A DNA stretch of 64,000 bases from Pseudomaricurvus sp033283335 (GTDB taxonomy: Bacteria > Pseudomonadota > Gammaproteobacteria > Pseudomonadales > Cellvibrionaceae). Position 1 is the first letter of the stretch. Each line of letters begins with the position of its first letter. Below, one piece after another: positions 27,281 to 35,002 of the stretch. Position numbers and translations under genes: made by a program. The stretch covers positions 310,001 to 374,000 of the forward strand of contig JAWMQP010000002.1 of NCBI GenBank assembly GCA_033283335.1. Reading direction: 5' to 3'. The notes under the pieces were generated by a model. The model was not told the DNA's origin and searched no databases. It saw only the letters and a list, made by a program, of their open reading frames with translations.

Positions 27281-27309
27281 AGTATACTATTCAACAGCGT
27301 TGTTGTATA
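27281..27309 (-). promoter_or_regulatory. Predicted sigma-70 promoter of the CoA-transferase operon
   Basis: On the minus strand, TATACA (27309-27304) and TATACT (27286-27281) are separated by 17 bases, and the ATG follows about 30 bases later. The -10 is near consensus; the -35 matches four of six. The spacer contains most of the palindrome at 27288-27309. Confidence 0.6.
27288..27309. promoter_or_regulatory. Near-palindromic operator between divergent promoters
   Basis: CAACAGC (27292-27298) faces GTTGTTG (27299-27305), matching six of seven, with further pairing of flanking A/T bases out to 27288 and 27309. It overlaps the predicted minus-strand promoter and the -35 of the plus-strand promoter, so one bound regulator could control both directions. 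The CAACA core resembles the GACAACA arms before the BVMO operon, but spacing differs. Confidence 0.5.
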
Positions 27310-27331
27310 TGCCTGTTTTTTCCGGTATAAA
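27303..27331 (+). promoter_or_regulatory. Predicted sigma-70 promoter of the SDR gene
   Basis: TTGTAT (27303-27308) and TATAAA (27326-27331) are separated by exactly 17 bases. Transcription would start near 27338, leaving a leader of about 130 bases before the SDR start at 27468. Confidence 0.6.
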
Positions 27332-27467
27332 TCAGTATCAGTGAGAGACTGCGCTTGGCGTCAGGATTGTGTTCCTGACCAGTCAACCGGCTGCTCAGCC
27401 GTGGTCATCGTGGTCCGGTTTTGGGTCCAGCATCCTCATAAACAGAACAATTCATCGGGAGAGAACT

Positions 27468-28247
27468 ATGAAAATCGATTCTACAATTGCCGCCGTCGTT
27501 ACCGGGGGAGCGTCCGGTCTCGGTCTGGCAACCGTCAAAGCCCTTCGGGCGGCAGGAGCCAAAGTGGCCATTTTTGATCTGAATGAGGAAACAGGCGAAA
27601 AGGCGGCAGCCGAAACTGGCGCCGTGTTTTGCCAGGTGGATGTCTTGTCCGATGAGAGTGTCGATGCGGCCTTTGCCAAGGCCCGCGCCGCCAACGGTCA
27701 GGAACGGGTGCTGGTGTGTTGTGCCGGCGGAGGCAATGCCATCCCCACCGCCCGTCGCAATAAAGAAACCGGTGAAATTGATATTTTCCCTACGGATAAA
27801 TTTGAGTGGGTGCTGAAACTGAATACCGTCGGTACTTTCCGCTGTATTACCCGCGCGGCGGCCGGCATGATGAGCCTGGATCCCATCGACGGCGAGCGCG
27901 GCGTCTGCATCAATACGGCCTCGGCGGCCGCAACCGAAGGCCAAATGGGGCAGGCCGCTTATTCAGCCGCCAAAGCCGGTATTGTCGGTATGACGCTCAC
28001 CATTGCTCGAGACCTGGCTCGGGAAAACATTCGCGTCAACACCATCCAGCCGGGTATCTTCCACACGCCGGCGCTGATGAAAGCCCCGCAAAAAATGCTC
28101 GATGCCCTGGGGGCCATGGTGCCAAACCCCGCGCGTCTTGGAGCCCCGGAAGAGTACGCCAGTATGGCACTGGAGATGGTCCGCAACGGTTACCTCAATG
28201 GCGAAACCATTCGCCTGGATGGGGCCATCCGGATGCAACCCCGTTAA
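27468..28247 (+). CDS. SDR-family oxidoreductase, 3-hydroxyacyl-CoA dehydrogenase type-2-like
   Basis: A 259-residue short-chain dehydrogenase. It shows TGGASGLG near the N-terminus, CAGGGNAI, a Ser in INTASAAATEGQ and Tyr-X3-Lys in AYSAAKAG, then RVNTIQPGIFHTPAL. The pattern is close to HSD10-type 3-hydroxyacyl-CoA dehydrogenases. The ATG at 27468 is preceded by GGGAGAG. It is divergent from the CoA-transferase operon and shares its control region, which suggests the same pathway. Its stop overlaps the end of the convergent DUF1428 gene by four bases. Confidence 0.9.
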   Translation: MKIDSTIAAVVTGGASGLGLATVKALRAAGAKVAIFDLNEETGEKAAAETGAVFCQVDVLSDESVDAAFAKARAANGQERVLVCCAGGGNAIPTARRNKETGEIDIFPTDKFEWVLKLNTVGTFRCITRAAAGMMSLDPIDGERGVCINTASAAATEGQMGQAAYSAAKAGIVGMTLTIARDLARENIRVNTIQPGIFHTPALMKAPQKMLDALGAMVPNPARLGAPEEYASMALEMVRNGYLNGETIRLDGAIRMQPR

Positions 28248-28615
28248 GCTGGCAGTGACACCAGCGGATTAAACCCACCAAAGATCATCCGCTTGCCATC
28301 AAATGGCATCGGGTTTTTGCTCGGGTCCACCCGTGGGTCCGGGTTATCCGGGTCCATCATTTTTTTGAAAGCGGCATCTCGGGTGGCCTTATCCGGCCAC
28401 TCGATCCAGGAAAATACTACGGCCTCGTCATCGGTTGCCTGCACGGCTCGATGAAAGTCGGTGACATCCCCATTCGGCACTTCGTCCTCCCAGCATTCCA
28501 GTACGCGAATGGCACCCATTTCTATAAACATGGGGTCGGCTGTACTTGCGTGGTCAATGAATTTTTGTTTGTTGGTCTTGGGTACAGCCATCACGAAACC
28601 GTCAATATAAGACAT
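28244..28615 (-). CDS. DUF1428-family protein
   Basis: A 123-residue protein with the DUF1428 pattern (YIDGFVMAVP, ALRVLECWEDEVPNG-like region, VFSWIEWPDKATRD, FDGKRMIFGGF). These are ferredoxin-fold (dimeric alpha-beta barrel) proteins of unknown activity. CCGGAGAA precedes the ATG. It heads no clear operon but is followed upstream on the same strand by DUF2164 and a PNPOx-like gene with short gaps, so the three are likely co-transcribed. Confidence 0.88.
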   Translation of the reverse strand: MSYIDGFVMAVPKTNKQKFIDHASTADPMFIEMGAIRVLECWEDEVPNGDVTDFHRAVQATDDEAVVFSWIEWPDKATRDAAFKKMMDPDNPDPRVDPSKNPMPFDGKRMIFGGFNPLVSLPA

Positions 28616-28630
28616 GTCAATTCTCCGGTG

Positions 28631-28879
28631 TTAATAGGTTTCGGGCTGCTCCAATTCGTGTAGGGTGTAACTGAATTCATCCATTTTTTCACGGAGTGCT
28701 TGTTGCGCATCCAACAGCCCGCGGTTATAAAAGTAAGCGCCGATTTCTTCAGCAAAAAAATCAATCAGGAATTCCGCTTCGAAACCGCCGATGTCCTGCT
28801 GTAATTCGTCCTGAAAATAGGTCTTGATTTTACCGACTATTCGCTCTTTCTGGTCTTTGGAAAATTCAATGTCTTTCAT
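28631..28879 (-). CDS. DUF2164-family small protein
   Basis: An 82-residue acidic helical protein matching DUF2164 (IEFSKDQKERIVGKIKTYF, then ELQQDIGGFEAEFLIDFF and GAYFYNRGLLDAQ). No function is established. Gaps of 15 bases on each side place it between the PNPOx-like and DUF1428 genes in one operon. Confidence 0.85.
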   Translation of the reverse strand: MKDIEFSKDQKERIVGKIKTYFQDELQQDIGGFEAEFLIDFFAEEIGAYFYNRGLLDAQQALREKMDEFSYTLHELEQPETY

Positions 28880-28894
28880 GTCACTAATCGATTG

Positions 28895-29443
28895 TTATGA
28901 GATCTCTTCCATGCCTGTGGTTTTACCGTTCAGACTTTGCAGGTTGTTTTCCCGCCAGTACTCTTCAATAGCCTGCCGACCGCGTTTGTCAGCCCATTTC
29001 ACCAAAGTTTTTCGCTCTCCCTGAAACTCGTAGAAGGGAACTGCAAAGCCACAGGATGTCTGCACCATCTCGACGGTTACATCAAAAATCTGGCGCGCAC
29101 CGGTGTATTCGGGAAAGTGACTGATTAAAGTTTCCCAGTGTTTTTGGCCTGGGTGAATGGCTTGAGCTGCGCCATAGACTCTCAAGATCAAGGGTTGCTG
29201 ATCGAACGAGCAAAACATAATGGTCATCCTGCCGTTTTCGAGTACATGGGCCGCGGTTTCATTGCCACTGCCGGTTAAATTCAGCCAGATCACACGATTG
29301 GGACCCAGAATTCTTAAGCTGTCCATGCCTTTGGGGGAGACATTGACGTAGCCTTCAGCCCCGGCCGAGCCGACGAAGAAAAGCTTTTGCTGTTCAATAA
29401 ACTCCTGGTGATTGGGCGCTAGCCCATCAAATTTTTCTGCCAC
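28895..29443 (-). CDS. Pyridoxamine 5'-phosphate oxidase-family flavin protein
   Basis: A 182-residue split-barrel protein of the PNPOx-like family (LFFVGSAGAEGYVNVSPKG, RVIWLNLTGSGNETAAHV, GRMTIMFCSF). Such proteins bind FMN, F420 or haem; which one is not clear here. The start codon is GTG, preceded by GGAGGCAGACA. First gene of a small operon with DUF2164 and DUF1428. Confidence 0.87.
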   Translation of the reverse strand: MAEKFDGLAPNHQEFIEQQKLFFVGSAGAEGYVNVSPKGMDSLRILGPNRVIWLNLTGSGNETAAHVLENGRMTIMFCSFDQQPLILRVYGAAQAIHPGQKHWETLISHFPEYTGARQIFDVTVEMVQTSCGFAVPFYEFQGERKTLVKWADKRGRQAIEEYWRENNLQSLNGKTTGMEEIS

Positions 29444-29553
29444 TGTCTGCCTCCATTGCTTGCCCTTAAAGAGCTGAGGTTTGAGTATAGTTGATCGAAA
29501 CGCGATCCAAGCACGAAAACGCCACCGACGGTAGTTGGTATTTGTTTTTTAAA

Positions 29554-30858
29554 TCAAAAATAAAACGCCAATTGAAAAAAGAGTCCCAAATCGTAAGACA
29601 GGTAAGTCTTGTTGCCTGCTGCCCAGCCACCATACTCAGTACCCCTATCTCCCAAAGGTACATTCAACGCACTGGTGATTTGCCAATTTTGCGCCAGGCT
29701 GTATTGGCTGCCCAATTGCAATAAAGCCGACTGATCCCCCAGATTGACAAACAGCGCTGGGGTCGCCAACCACAAGGGCGACAGTTCAACGCTGGCGCTG
29801 GTGGCCAGGTAATGTTTTCCAGTGCTGTAGAGTTCTCCCCGCAGCAGGCGGTTAACCAAGTCGGGTTTGGCTTGGACGTCGACCAGGCTTACCTCATCGC
29901 CTGCCAGCCCCAGCCCATTGTAAAAGTACTCCAGCACACCGCTCCAGTTTCTGTTATTCCATACCCAGGAGTACGACAGATTACTGACCAGCGACAAATA
30001 GGTGTCTGAATCCGTGTGGGTCAGCAGCAGATCACTTCGCCATACGGCACCACCGATGCTGTTTGTCACACCCAGTCCACTGATTTGATCGTCATAGTGT
30101 TGCGCCACTAACAGATCCAGTTCCGCGCCCTGCCAGAAAGAATCCTTTCCGGCTGACAACCAGTGGTGGTACTTCAGGGCCACGCTGCTGTCAGCTGCAG
30201 CCACTCGATCATCGTCGGTATCGCGGCGAACAACCCAGACCCCTTGCAGGTCATCACCGGACGGCAATACATGCTGGCCATAGAGCATGTCATCGCCAGT
30301 TTTGTATTCCTTATCCAATGCGGCGGGATCGAAGGGGTTAAAAAAGTCCATGGGGTTGAACATCAAGCCATTGCCCCAGCTGACCACCTGGCGACCGAAG
30401 CGCAGGACCAGGTTGTTGCGGGTGTAACCGATGTTGAAGCGATCCAATCGGTGCAGTATGGCGCTGTTGTCATCCTGGCTGAACACGTGGGTGAAATTAA
30501 ACAGCCGCCTGTCGTCATTGGGTACCCCAGTGGGGTTCAAGGGGTCGCCAAGACCGTATTGCAATCGATCACTGCGAATCCCCTGCAATTGGTAATCGAG
30601 ATTGAGGTCCCAGTGTCCTTGCTGGCCAGAGAATTTCCAGCGATTGTCCAGCAGTTGATCCAGGTTGCTGTCGTTAAACAGGGTTTGGTAAACACTGTCG
30701 CGCGGGAATTGCTGTGCCTGCAGCTGGTACTTCAGGTGGCCGCTGACGCTCTGCCATTGCCAGGCGCAAACCCTGGCAGGTGACAGGATGAGAGGCGCAA
30801 ACAGCACCAGCAACACCGATTTCAGACGTTGATGAGGAGCGGGATTAGCGGCGCTCAT
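29554..30858 (-). CDS. Outer-membrane beta-barrel protein of an envelope transport operon
   Basis: A 434-residue protein with a signal peptide (LKSVLLVLFAPLILSPARVCA, cleaved about residue 32). It continues with alternating strands, many aromatic girdle residues and a C-terminal Phe (FFQLAFYF), as expected for a barrel inserted by BAM. The segment FGRQVVSWGNGLMFNPMDFFNPFDP resembles DUF1302-type and related porin-like proteins when read in parts. The ATG at 30858 overlaps the ATPase gene by 14 bases, so it is last in the five-gene operon. Likely the outer-membrane end of the transport path. Confidence 0.75.
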   Translation of the reverse strand: MSAANPAPHQRLKSVLLVLFAPLILSPARVCAWQWQSVSGHLKYQLQAQQFPRDSVYQTLFNDSNLDQLLDNRWKFSGQQGHWDLNLDYQLQGIRSDRLQYGLGDPLNPTGVPNDDRRLFNFTHVFSQDDNSAILHRLDRFNIGYTRNNLVLRFGRQVVSWGNGLMFNPMDFFNPFDPAALDKEYKTGDDMLYGQHVLPSGDDLQGVWVVRRDTDDDRVAAADSSVALKYHHWLSAGKDSFWQGAELDLLVAQHYDDQISGLGVTNSIGGAVWRSDLLLTHTDSDTYLSLVSNLSYSWVWNNRNWSGVLEYFYNGLGLAGDEVSLVDVQAKPDLVNRLLRGELYSTGKHYLATSASVELSPLWLATPALFVNLGDQSALLQLGSQYSLAQNWQITSALNVPLGDRGTEYGGWAAGNKTYLSYDLGLFFQLAFYF

Positions 30859-31597
30859 CGCTGACGATCTTCCCGTCCTGCATATGGATCTGACGACGGG
30901 CATAGGCCATTACGCGCTGGTCGTGAGTGGCAATCACAAAGGTGATGCGGTGGTTTTGGTTCAACTCCACAAACAGATCCATCAGATGCTCCATGCTGAC
31001 CGAGTCCAGATTGGCCGTGGGCTCGTCGGCCAACACCAGCGCCGGGCGGGAGACAATGGCACGAGCCACGGCGACACGTTGTTGTTGACCACCGGATAAT
31101 TGGTGTGGGCGACGGTCTTCCATGCCGTCGAGTCCAACCTCGGACAAGATGTCCTGGGTTTTTTGGCGTCGCTCGGCCATGGATACACCTTGCACCTGCA
31201 TCACGAATTCGACGTTTTCCCGTGCTGACAGGACGGGTATCAAATTGTAGGCCTGAAACACAAAGCCAATGTTGTGCAAGCGCATATCGGCCATGGCAGC
31301 TTTGCCCAGCTGGTCAATTCGCTGGCCTGCAATTCGCACTTCGCCGCTGTCGGGAGTATCCAGACCGCCAATGGCATTCAGCAAGGTGGTTTTACCGGAG
31401 CCGGATGGGCCAGACAGGCAGACAAAATCCCCCTTGGGAATCGTCAGGGAGACGTGATCCAGGGCCGTGATGCGGGCATCGCCCTGGACAAACACCTTGC
31501 ACAGGTTCTTGCAGTCGACGGCACTGTTTTCACTGACATTGGTTTTAACCACATTGTCATCAATCAATTTGTTATCAACCCGTTTATTTTCCGCCAC
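30845..31597 (-). CDS. ABC transporter ATP-binding protein, LolD/MacB type
   Basis: A 250-residue ATPase with Walker A GPSGSGKTT (about residue 58), Q-loop in GFVFQAYNLIPVLSA, signature LSGGQQQRVAVARA, Walker B LVLADEPTANLD and the H-loop VIATHD. The DEPTANLD and AYNLIP forms are those of the LolD/MacB/FtsE group. The start is GTG with GGAGG upstream. It would power the two FtsX-fold permeases encoded just before it. Confidence 0.93.
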   Translation of the reverse strand: MAENKRVDNKLIDDNVVKTNVSENSAVDCKNLCKVFVQGDARITALDHVSLTIPKGDFVCLSGPSGSGKTTLLNAIGGLDTPDSGEVRIAGQRIDQLGKAAMADMRLHNIGFVFQAYNLIPVLSARENVEFVMQVQGVSMAERRQKTQDILSEVGLDGMEDRRPHQLSGGQQQRVAVARAIVSRPALVLADEPTANLDSVSMEHLMDLFVELNQNHRITFVIATHDQRVMAYARRQIHMQDGKIVSDERR

Positions 31598-31630
31598 TCT
31601 GCCTCCAATTGTGGGTTTAGGCTCAGTTAA

Positions 31631-32872
31631 TCAGTGTTTTGATAAGGCCCTTACCGGGTCGTAACGACTGGCCCGGTAGGCTGGCAGGAGTCCGGCCAGC
31701 AACCCCAGCACAATCACCAGGCCGTTGGCCAGACACCAGTCTTTGGCATACAGCACCGGGTAGAGGCGGGGCGTTGCGCCAAACATCTCCATGCCTTCGG
31801 CCACCGAGGTCAGCTCGATACCATCGTGCAGGGGGATAACGGTTAGCAGGACCAGCAGGTTGCCCAGCAGCAAGCCCAGCAGTAACAGCAGCAGGGTTTC
31901 CAGCAGTATTTGCTGCATGATGGCCGCCGGGCGCATACCCAGGGCCATAATCAAGCCAATTTCCCGTACCCGCTCGTACACCGCCATAACCAGGGTGTTG
32001 ACCAGACCAAACGACAGCGCCAGGAAGATCACCACAATCCATACCAGCACAAAACCATCCATTACACCCAGCATGGTGCCGAGATAGGTATCGAGACGAT
32101 ACCAGGGGGCTACGTCCCGTCCAGGCAGCAGTTGCTGCAGGGTTTCATAGAGGTTATCAACATGGCGAAAGTCCGGCCCCTGGATTTCAACTTCCGACAG
32201 GCTGTTGCCGACATTCAACAGGCGCTGGGCGGTGTGCAGGCCGATAAAGGCATAGCGCTCTTCCAGGCTTTCCATGCTGGCGGTGTAAATACCGACAATC
32301 GGAAAACCCCGATCGGCGATGTTGTTGTCGGGATCCTGGCTCATGATCACCACCCGCTTGCCCAGTTCCGTCTGCAGGCGCCGGGCCAGACGAGCACCGA
32401 TGACAATGCCATCGCTGTCAGCGGAGTTGAGAAAATGCCCGCTGCTGATCTGCTTGGGCAGGCTTGACAGGGTCATTTCACCCTCGGGCACAATGCCCAT
32501 GAGCTCCACGCCCAGCGACTCGCGTTCGCTGGAGATCACCGCTGGGACACGAATACGCTGGCTCCAGCGCCAAGGTGGCTGATCCAGAAACTGGCGAGCC
32601 TGGTCGGGCAATGGCGGCATACGATTGACAATGCTCGGGTCGTCACGGTAGTGGGGATTGTGAATTTGGACATGCCCCAGGAAGTGCTGCACGCTGTTGT
32701 TGATCATGTCATCTACCATGCCGCGCATGAATGAGATCATCACAATCATGGCCCAGCTGCCAATGGCAATGGCCGATAACATGATCAGGGTGCGGCGGTA
32801 ATTGCGCCAAAGATTGCGCCAGGCCAGTCGCCATACGATTCCCCAAGTGTGGCTTGTCGCTGCAACGTTCAT
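31631..32872 (-). CDS. FtsX/MacB-type ABC permease (second of two)
   Basis: A 413-residue permease. An N-terminal helix (TLIMLSAIAIGSWAMIVMISF) is followed by a periplasmic domain of about 200 residues and three C-terminal helices with the family motif REIGLIMALGMRPAAI. The ATG at 32872 overlaps the stop of the first permease (ATGA), so both are coupled and probably form a heterodimer like LolC/LolE. Confidence 0.92.
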   Translation of the reverse strand: MNVAATSHTWGIVWRLAWRNLWRNYRRTLIMLSAIAIGSWAMIVMISFMRGMVDDMINNSVQHFLGHVQIHNPHYRDDPSIVNRMPPLPDQARQFLDQPPWRWSQRIRVPAVISSERESLGVELMGIVPEGEMTLSSLPKQISSGHFLNSADSDGIVIGARLARRLQTELGKRVVIMSQDPDNNIADRGFPIVGIYTASMESLEERYAFIGLHTAQRLLNVGNSLSEVEIQGPDFRHVDNLYETLQQLLPGRDVAPWYRLDTYLGTMLGVMDGFVLVWIVVIFLALSFGLVNTLVMAVYERVREIGLIMALGMRPAAIMQQILLETLLLLLLGLLLGNLLVLLTVIPLHDGIELTSVAEGMEMFGATPRLYPVLYAKDWCLANGLVIVLGLLAGLLPAYRASRYDPVRALSKH

Positions 32873-34110
32873 ACTGCCCCCATGGCTTCGACGGGCTTTA
32901 ACCAATGCACCCGCAAGGCGGGGTAGAGGGCAGCCAGCAGGCTGCCGAGAAAGATGATGGCCGGTCCCAGAATGATGGATAGTGGCGACAACTGCGGGTA
33001 CATGCGCCCGGGCAGATTAAATTTCTGTGACATTTCTTCCAGGCCAGGATAGGTAAAGCCGGTATGGGTCAGGACCGCCGTCAAGGCCACCCCAAGGGCA
33101 ATACCGATCACCATGCCCAACCCGGCCATTAATGCGGTTTCCAGCATCACCAGCTTGCTCAGTCGACCCGCTCGCAGTCCCAGCGACAAGACGATGCCAA
33201 ACTCCCGGGTGCGTTCCAGTACGGACATCAGCTGGGTGTTCATAACACTGAATGCGACCAGGATGACAAGAATGCCGTACATAAACCAGGAGCTGGCCAT
33301 ATCGGTTTGTATGGCTTGTTTCAGGCCCGGTTGCAACTGGTTCCAATCCAGCACAGCCAGTGGCTTATTGTGGTCCAGGCCTGACGCCGTCAGGTTTTGG
33401 ATGCGATTGACGGTGGCCGGGATAGCCTCGAAGTTGTTGACCTTGGCGACCACGCTGTGTCCGCGGTTGCCGAGGGAAAAAGTCTCCTGAAAGCGCGGCA
33501 GTGGCATCTGGATCATGAGTCGTTCCAGGTCGGCCACCCCGACGCTGAAGATCCCCACCACGGTCAGGATATCCGCCGCGAAGGAGCCATCCCAGCCAGA
33601 ACCCAGCAGTGTCAGCTCATCCCCCGGCTGGATTTTCAGGTTGCGGGCCAGGGTTTCACCAATCACCACAGCCTGGGTATCGTCATCCTGAAGATAACGA
33701 CCGCGAGTCACCAGGCCGGGCAAACTTGAGACAATGGCTTCTGACTCTGGCTGAACGCCAACCACCTGTACCCCATAACTGCGAGTTTCACTGGAGGCCA
33801 GGGCAAACCCCATAGCTCGTGCACTGAACTCCGCCCCTTGGACCTGAGCGCGCATTGACTGCGCCAGTGGCTGGATGTCATTGAGGGTGTCGCGGAGCCG
33901 TGGCTCTTGATGATAGCCGGGCTTTTGTATCTGAATATGACCGGTAAACAAGCTGAGGGTATTGTCGATCATCAGTTGGTAGGTGCCGAACTGAAAGGAA
34001 ATCAAAAACACCAGCAGGATGTTGGAAAACACCATCGCGCCAACGGTTAGCCAGGTGCGGCGGGCGTGGCGCCAGAGGTTGCGCCATGCCAGTGTCAGTT
34101 CCAATCCCAC
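32869..34110 (-). CDS. FtsX/MacB-type ABC permease (first of two)
   Basis: A 413-residue permease with the same topology as its neighbour: N-terminal helix, large periplasmic domain, and three C-terminal helices with REFGIVLSLGLRAGRL. The ATP-linked pair would extract or push a hydrophobic cargo at the inner membrane rather than pump through a channel, as LolCDE and MacB do. The start is GTG, ten bases after the LolA-like gene. Confidence 0.92.
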   Translation of the reverse strand: MGLELTLAWRNLWRHARRTWLTVGAMVFSNILLVFLISFQFGTYQLMIDNTLSLFTGHIQIQKPGYHQEPRLRDTLNDIQPLAQSMRAQVQGAEFSARAMGFALASSETRSYGVQVVGVQPESEAIVSSLPGLVTRGRYLQDDDTQAVVIGETLARNLKIQPGDELTLLGSGWDGSFAADILTVVGIFSVGVADLERLMIQMPLPRFQETFSLGNRGHSVVAKVNNFEAIPATVNRIQNLTASGLDHNKPLAVLDWNQLQPGLKQAIQTDMASSWFMYGILVILVAFSVMNTQLMSVLERTREFGIVLSLGLRAGRLSKLVMLETALMAGLGMVIGIALGVALTAVLTHTGFTYPGLEEMSQKFNLPGRMYPQLSPLSIILGPAIIFLGSLLAALYPALRVHWLKPVEAMGAV

Positions 34111-34119
34111 GATCAGGCC

Positions 34120-34896
34120 TTACTGACGGGGATTGCGCAGGTTGGAAAGACTGAACATCTGGGCATTGAGATCGATATCAAAATCGATCGTCTCCATAAT
34201 AATCTCGGTCCACTCCTCGGGCTTTTCGATATTGCTCATTCGCTGGCGTGCCGCTACCGTGCGCCCCCCCATGGTCTTGATGTCTTTGGTCACCAGGCTT
34301 TTGACCAGCGCATCATCCTGATCGTAATAATCTTCACGCAGCAGAACAAAATCCTCGCGCACCTGAATGACCTGTCGGCCCCAAACTACCGCTGCCGTTG
34401 GATGTGGTATCGCTTCGATATGGTAAACCGTAAAGCCATCGTCCTGTGTCGTCTGCAACAAGGTATGAGTGTATTCATCCAGGATGTCGTCATCGCGGGC
34501 CACATCGCGATTGGAGAAGTCCGATCCCATCCAGCTTTGCCCCATCATGGACGAAGGCACTTTGATGATACGGTTGATCTTGGGGGAATAGGTCCACATA
34601 TCCTGGTCCAGAATCAGGGTGCCATTGCCGACGTCTTTGGCCGGTGCGGTCACCCGCACCAGACTGTTGTCTTTACCCTGGGTCCAGCCCCGTAAACTCA
34701 TGCTCCGCTGCCAGCTGGGTCGGTGAATGGTCATGGTCATTTCAGAGTAAGAGCTGACACCGCGCCAGTGGTCCATCGCAGATTCAATAATACCCTTGGC
34801 ATCCAGGGTATTGATTGCCTCTGCTGCCAGAGATGTGTTGGCTCCAGTTAAACTAAGCCAAATGGAAAAGATGCATTGCAACATGATTGGACGCAT
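34120..34896 (-). CDS. LolA-like outer-membrane lipoprotein-sorting protein (PF17131-type)
   Basis: A 258-residue exported protein with a signal peptide ending near TSLAA. It has the features of the LolA-like PF17131 family: SSYSEMTMTIHRPSWQRSM, GTLILDQDMWTYSPKINRI, MGQSWMGSDFSNRDV and the closing MFSLSNLR. Members have the LolA/LolB half-barrel fold that shields lipids or lipoproteins. First gene of an operon with two permeases, an ATPase and a barrel protein, so it is probably the periplasmic carrier of that system. Confidence 0.88.
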   Translation of the reverse strand: MRPIMLQCIFSIWLSLTGANTSLAAEAINTLDAKGIIESAMDHWRGVSSYSEMTMTIHRPSWQRSMSLRGWTQGKDNSLVRVTAPAKDVGNGTLILDQDMWTYSPKINRIIKVPSSMMGQSWMGSDFSNRDVARDDDILDEYTHTLLQTTQDDGFTVYHIEAIPHPTAAVVWGRQVIQVREDFVLLREDYYDQDDALVKSLVTKDIKTMGGRTVAARQRMSNIEKPEEWTEIIMETIDFDIDLNAQMFSLSNLRNPRQ

Positions 34897-34966
34897 GAGA
34901 AGTCCTGGGCTTTATGAATCGTGATACTTCACCTGCCACCAGTCTAATATGGATTTGCGCCACAGA

Positions 34967-35002
34967 GAACCGGTGTTAGAACAGGTATTAGAGCCAGTGA
35001 TT
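34967..35002. repeat. 12-bp tandem repeat, three copies, at the ACR3 stop codon
   Basis: GAACCGGTGTTA, GAACAGGTATTA and GAGCCAGTGATT follow one another at 34967-34978, 34979-34990 and 34991-35002. The last copy touches the minus-strand stop codon of the ACR3 gene. The copies match at eight to ten of 12 positions, so this array is older or more diverged than the others. Confidence 0.75.

Noticed and set aside
25821..27281. A 486-codon plus-strand frame antisense to the CoA-transferase gene.
   Set aside because: The opposite strand encodes a full CaiB-type protein with diagnostic motifs; the antisense product has low-complexity composition.
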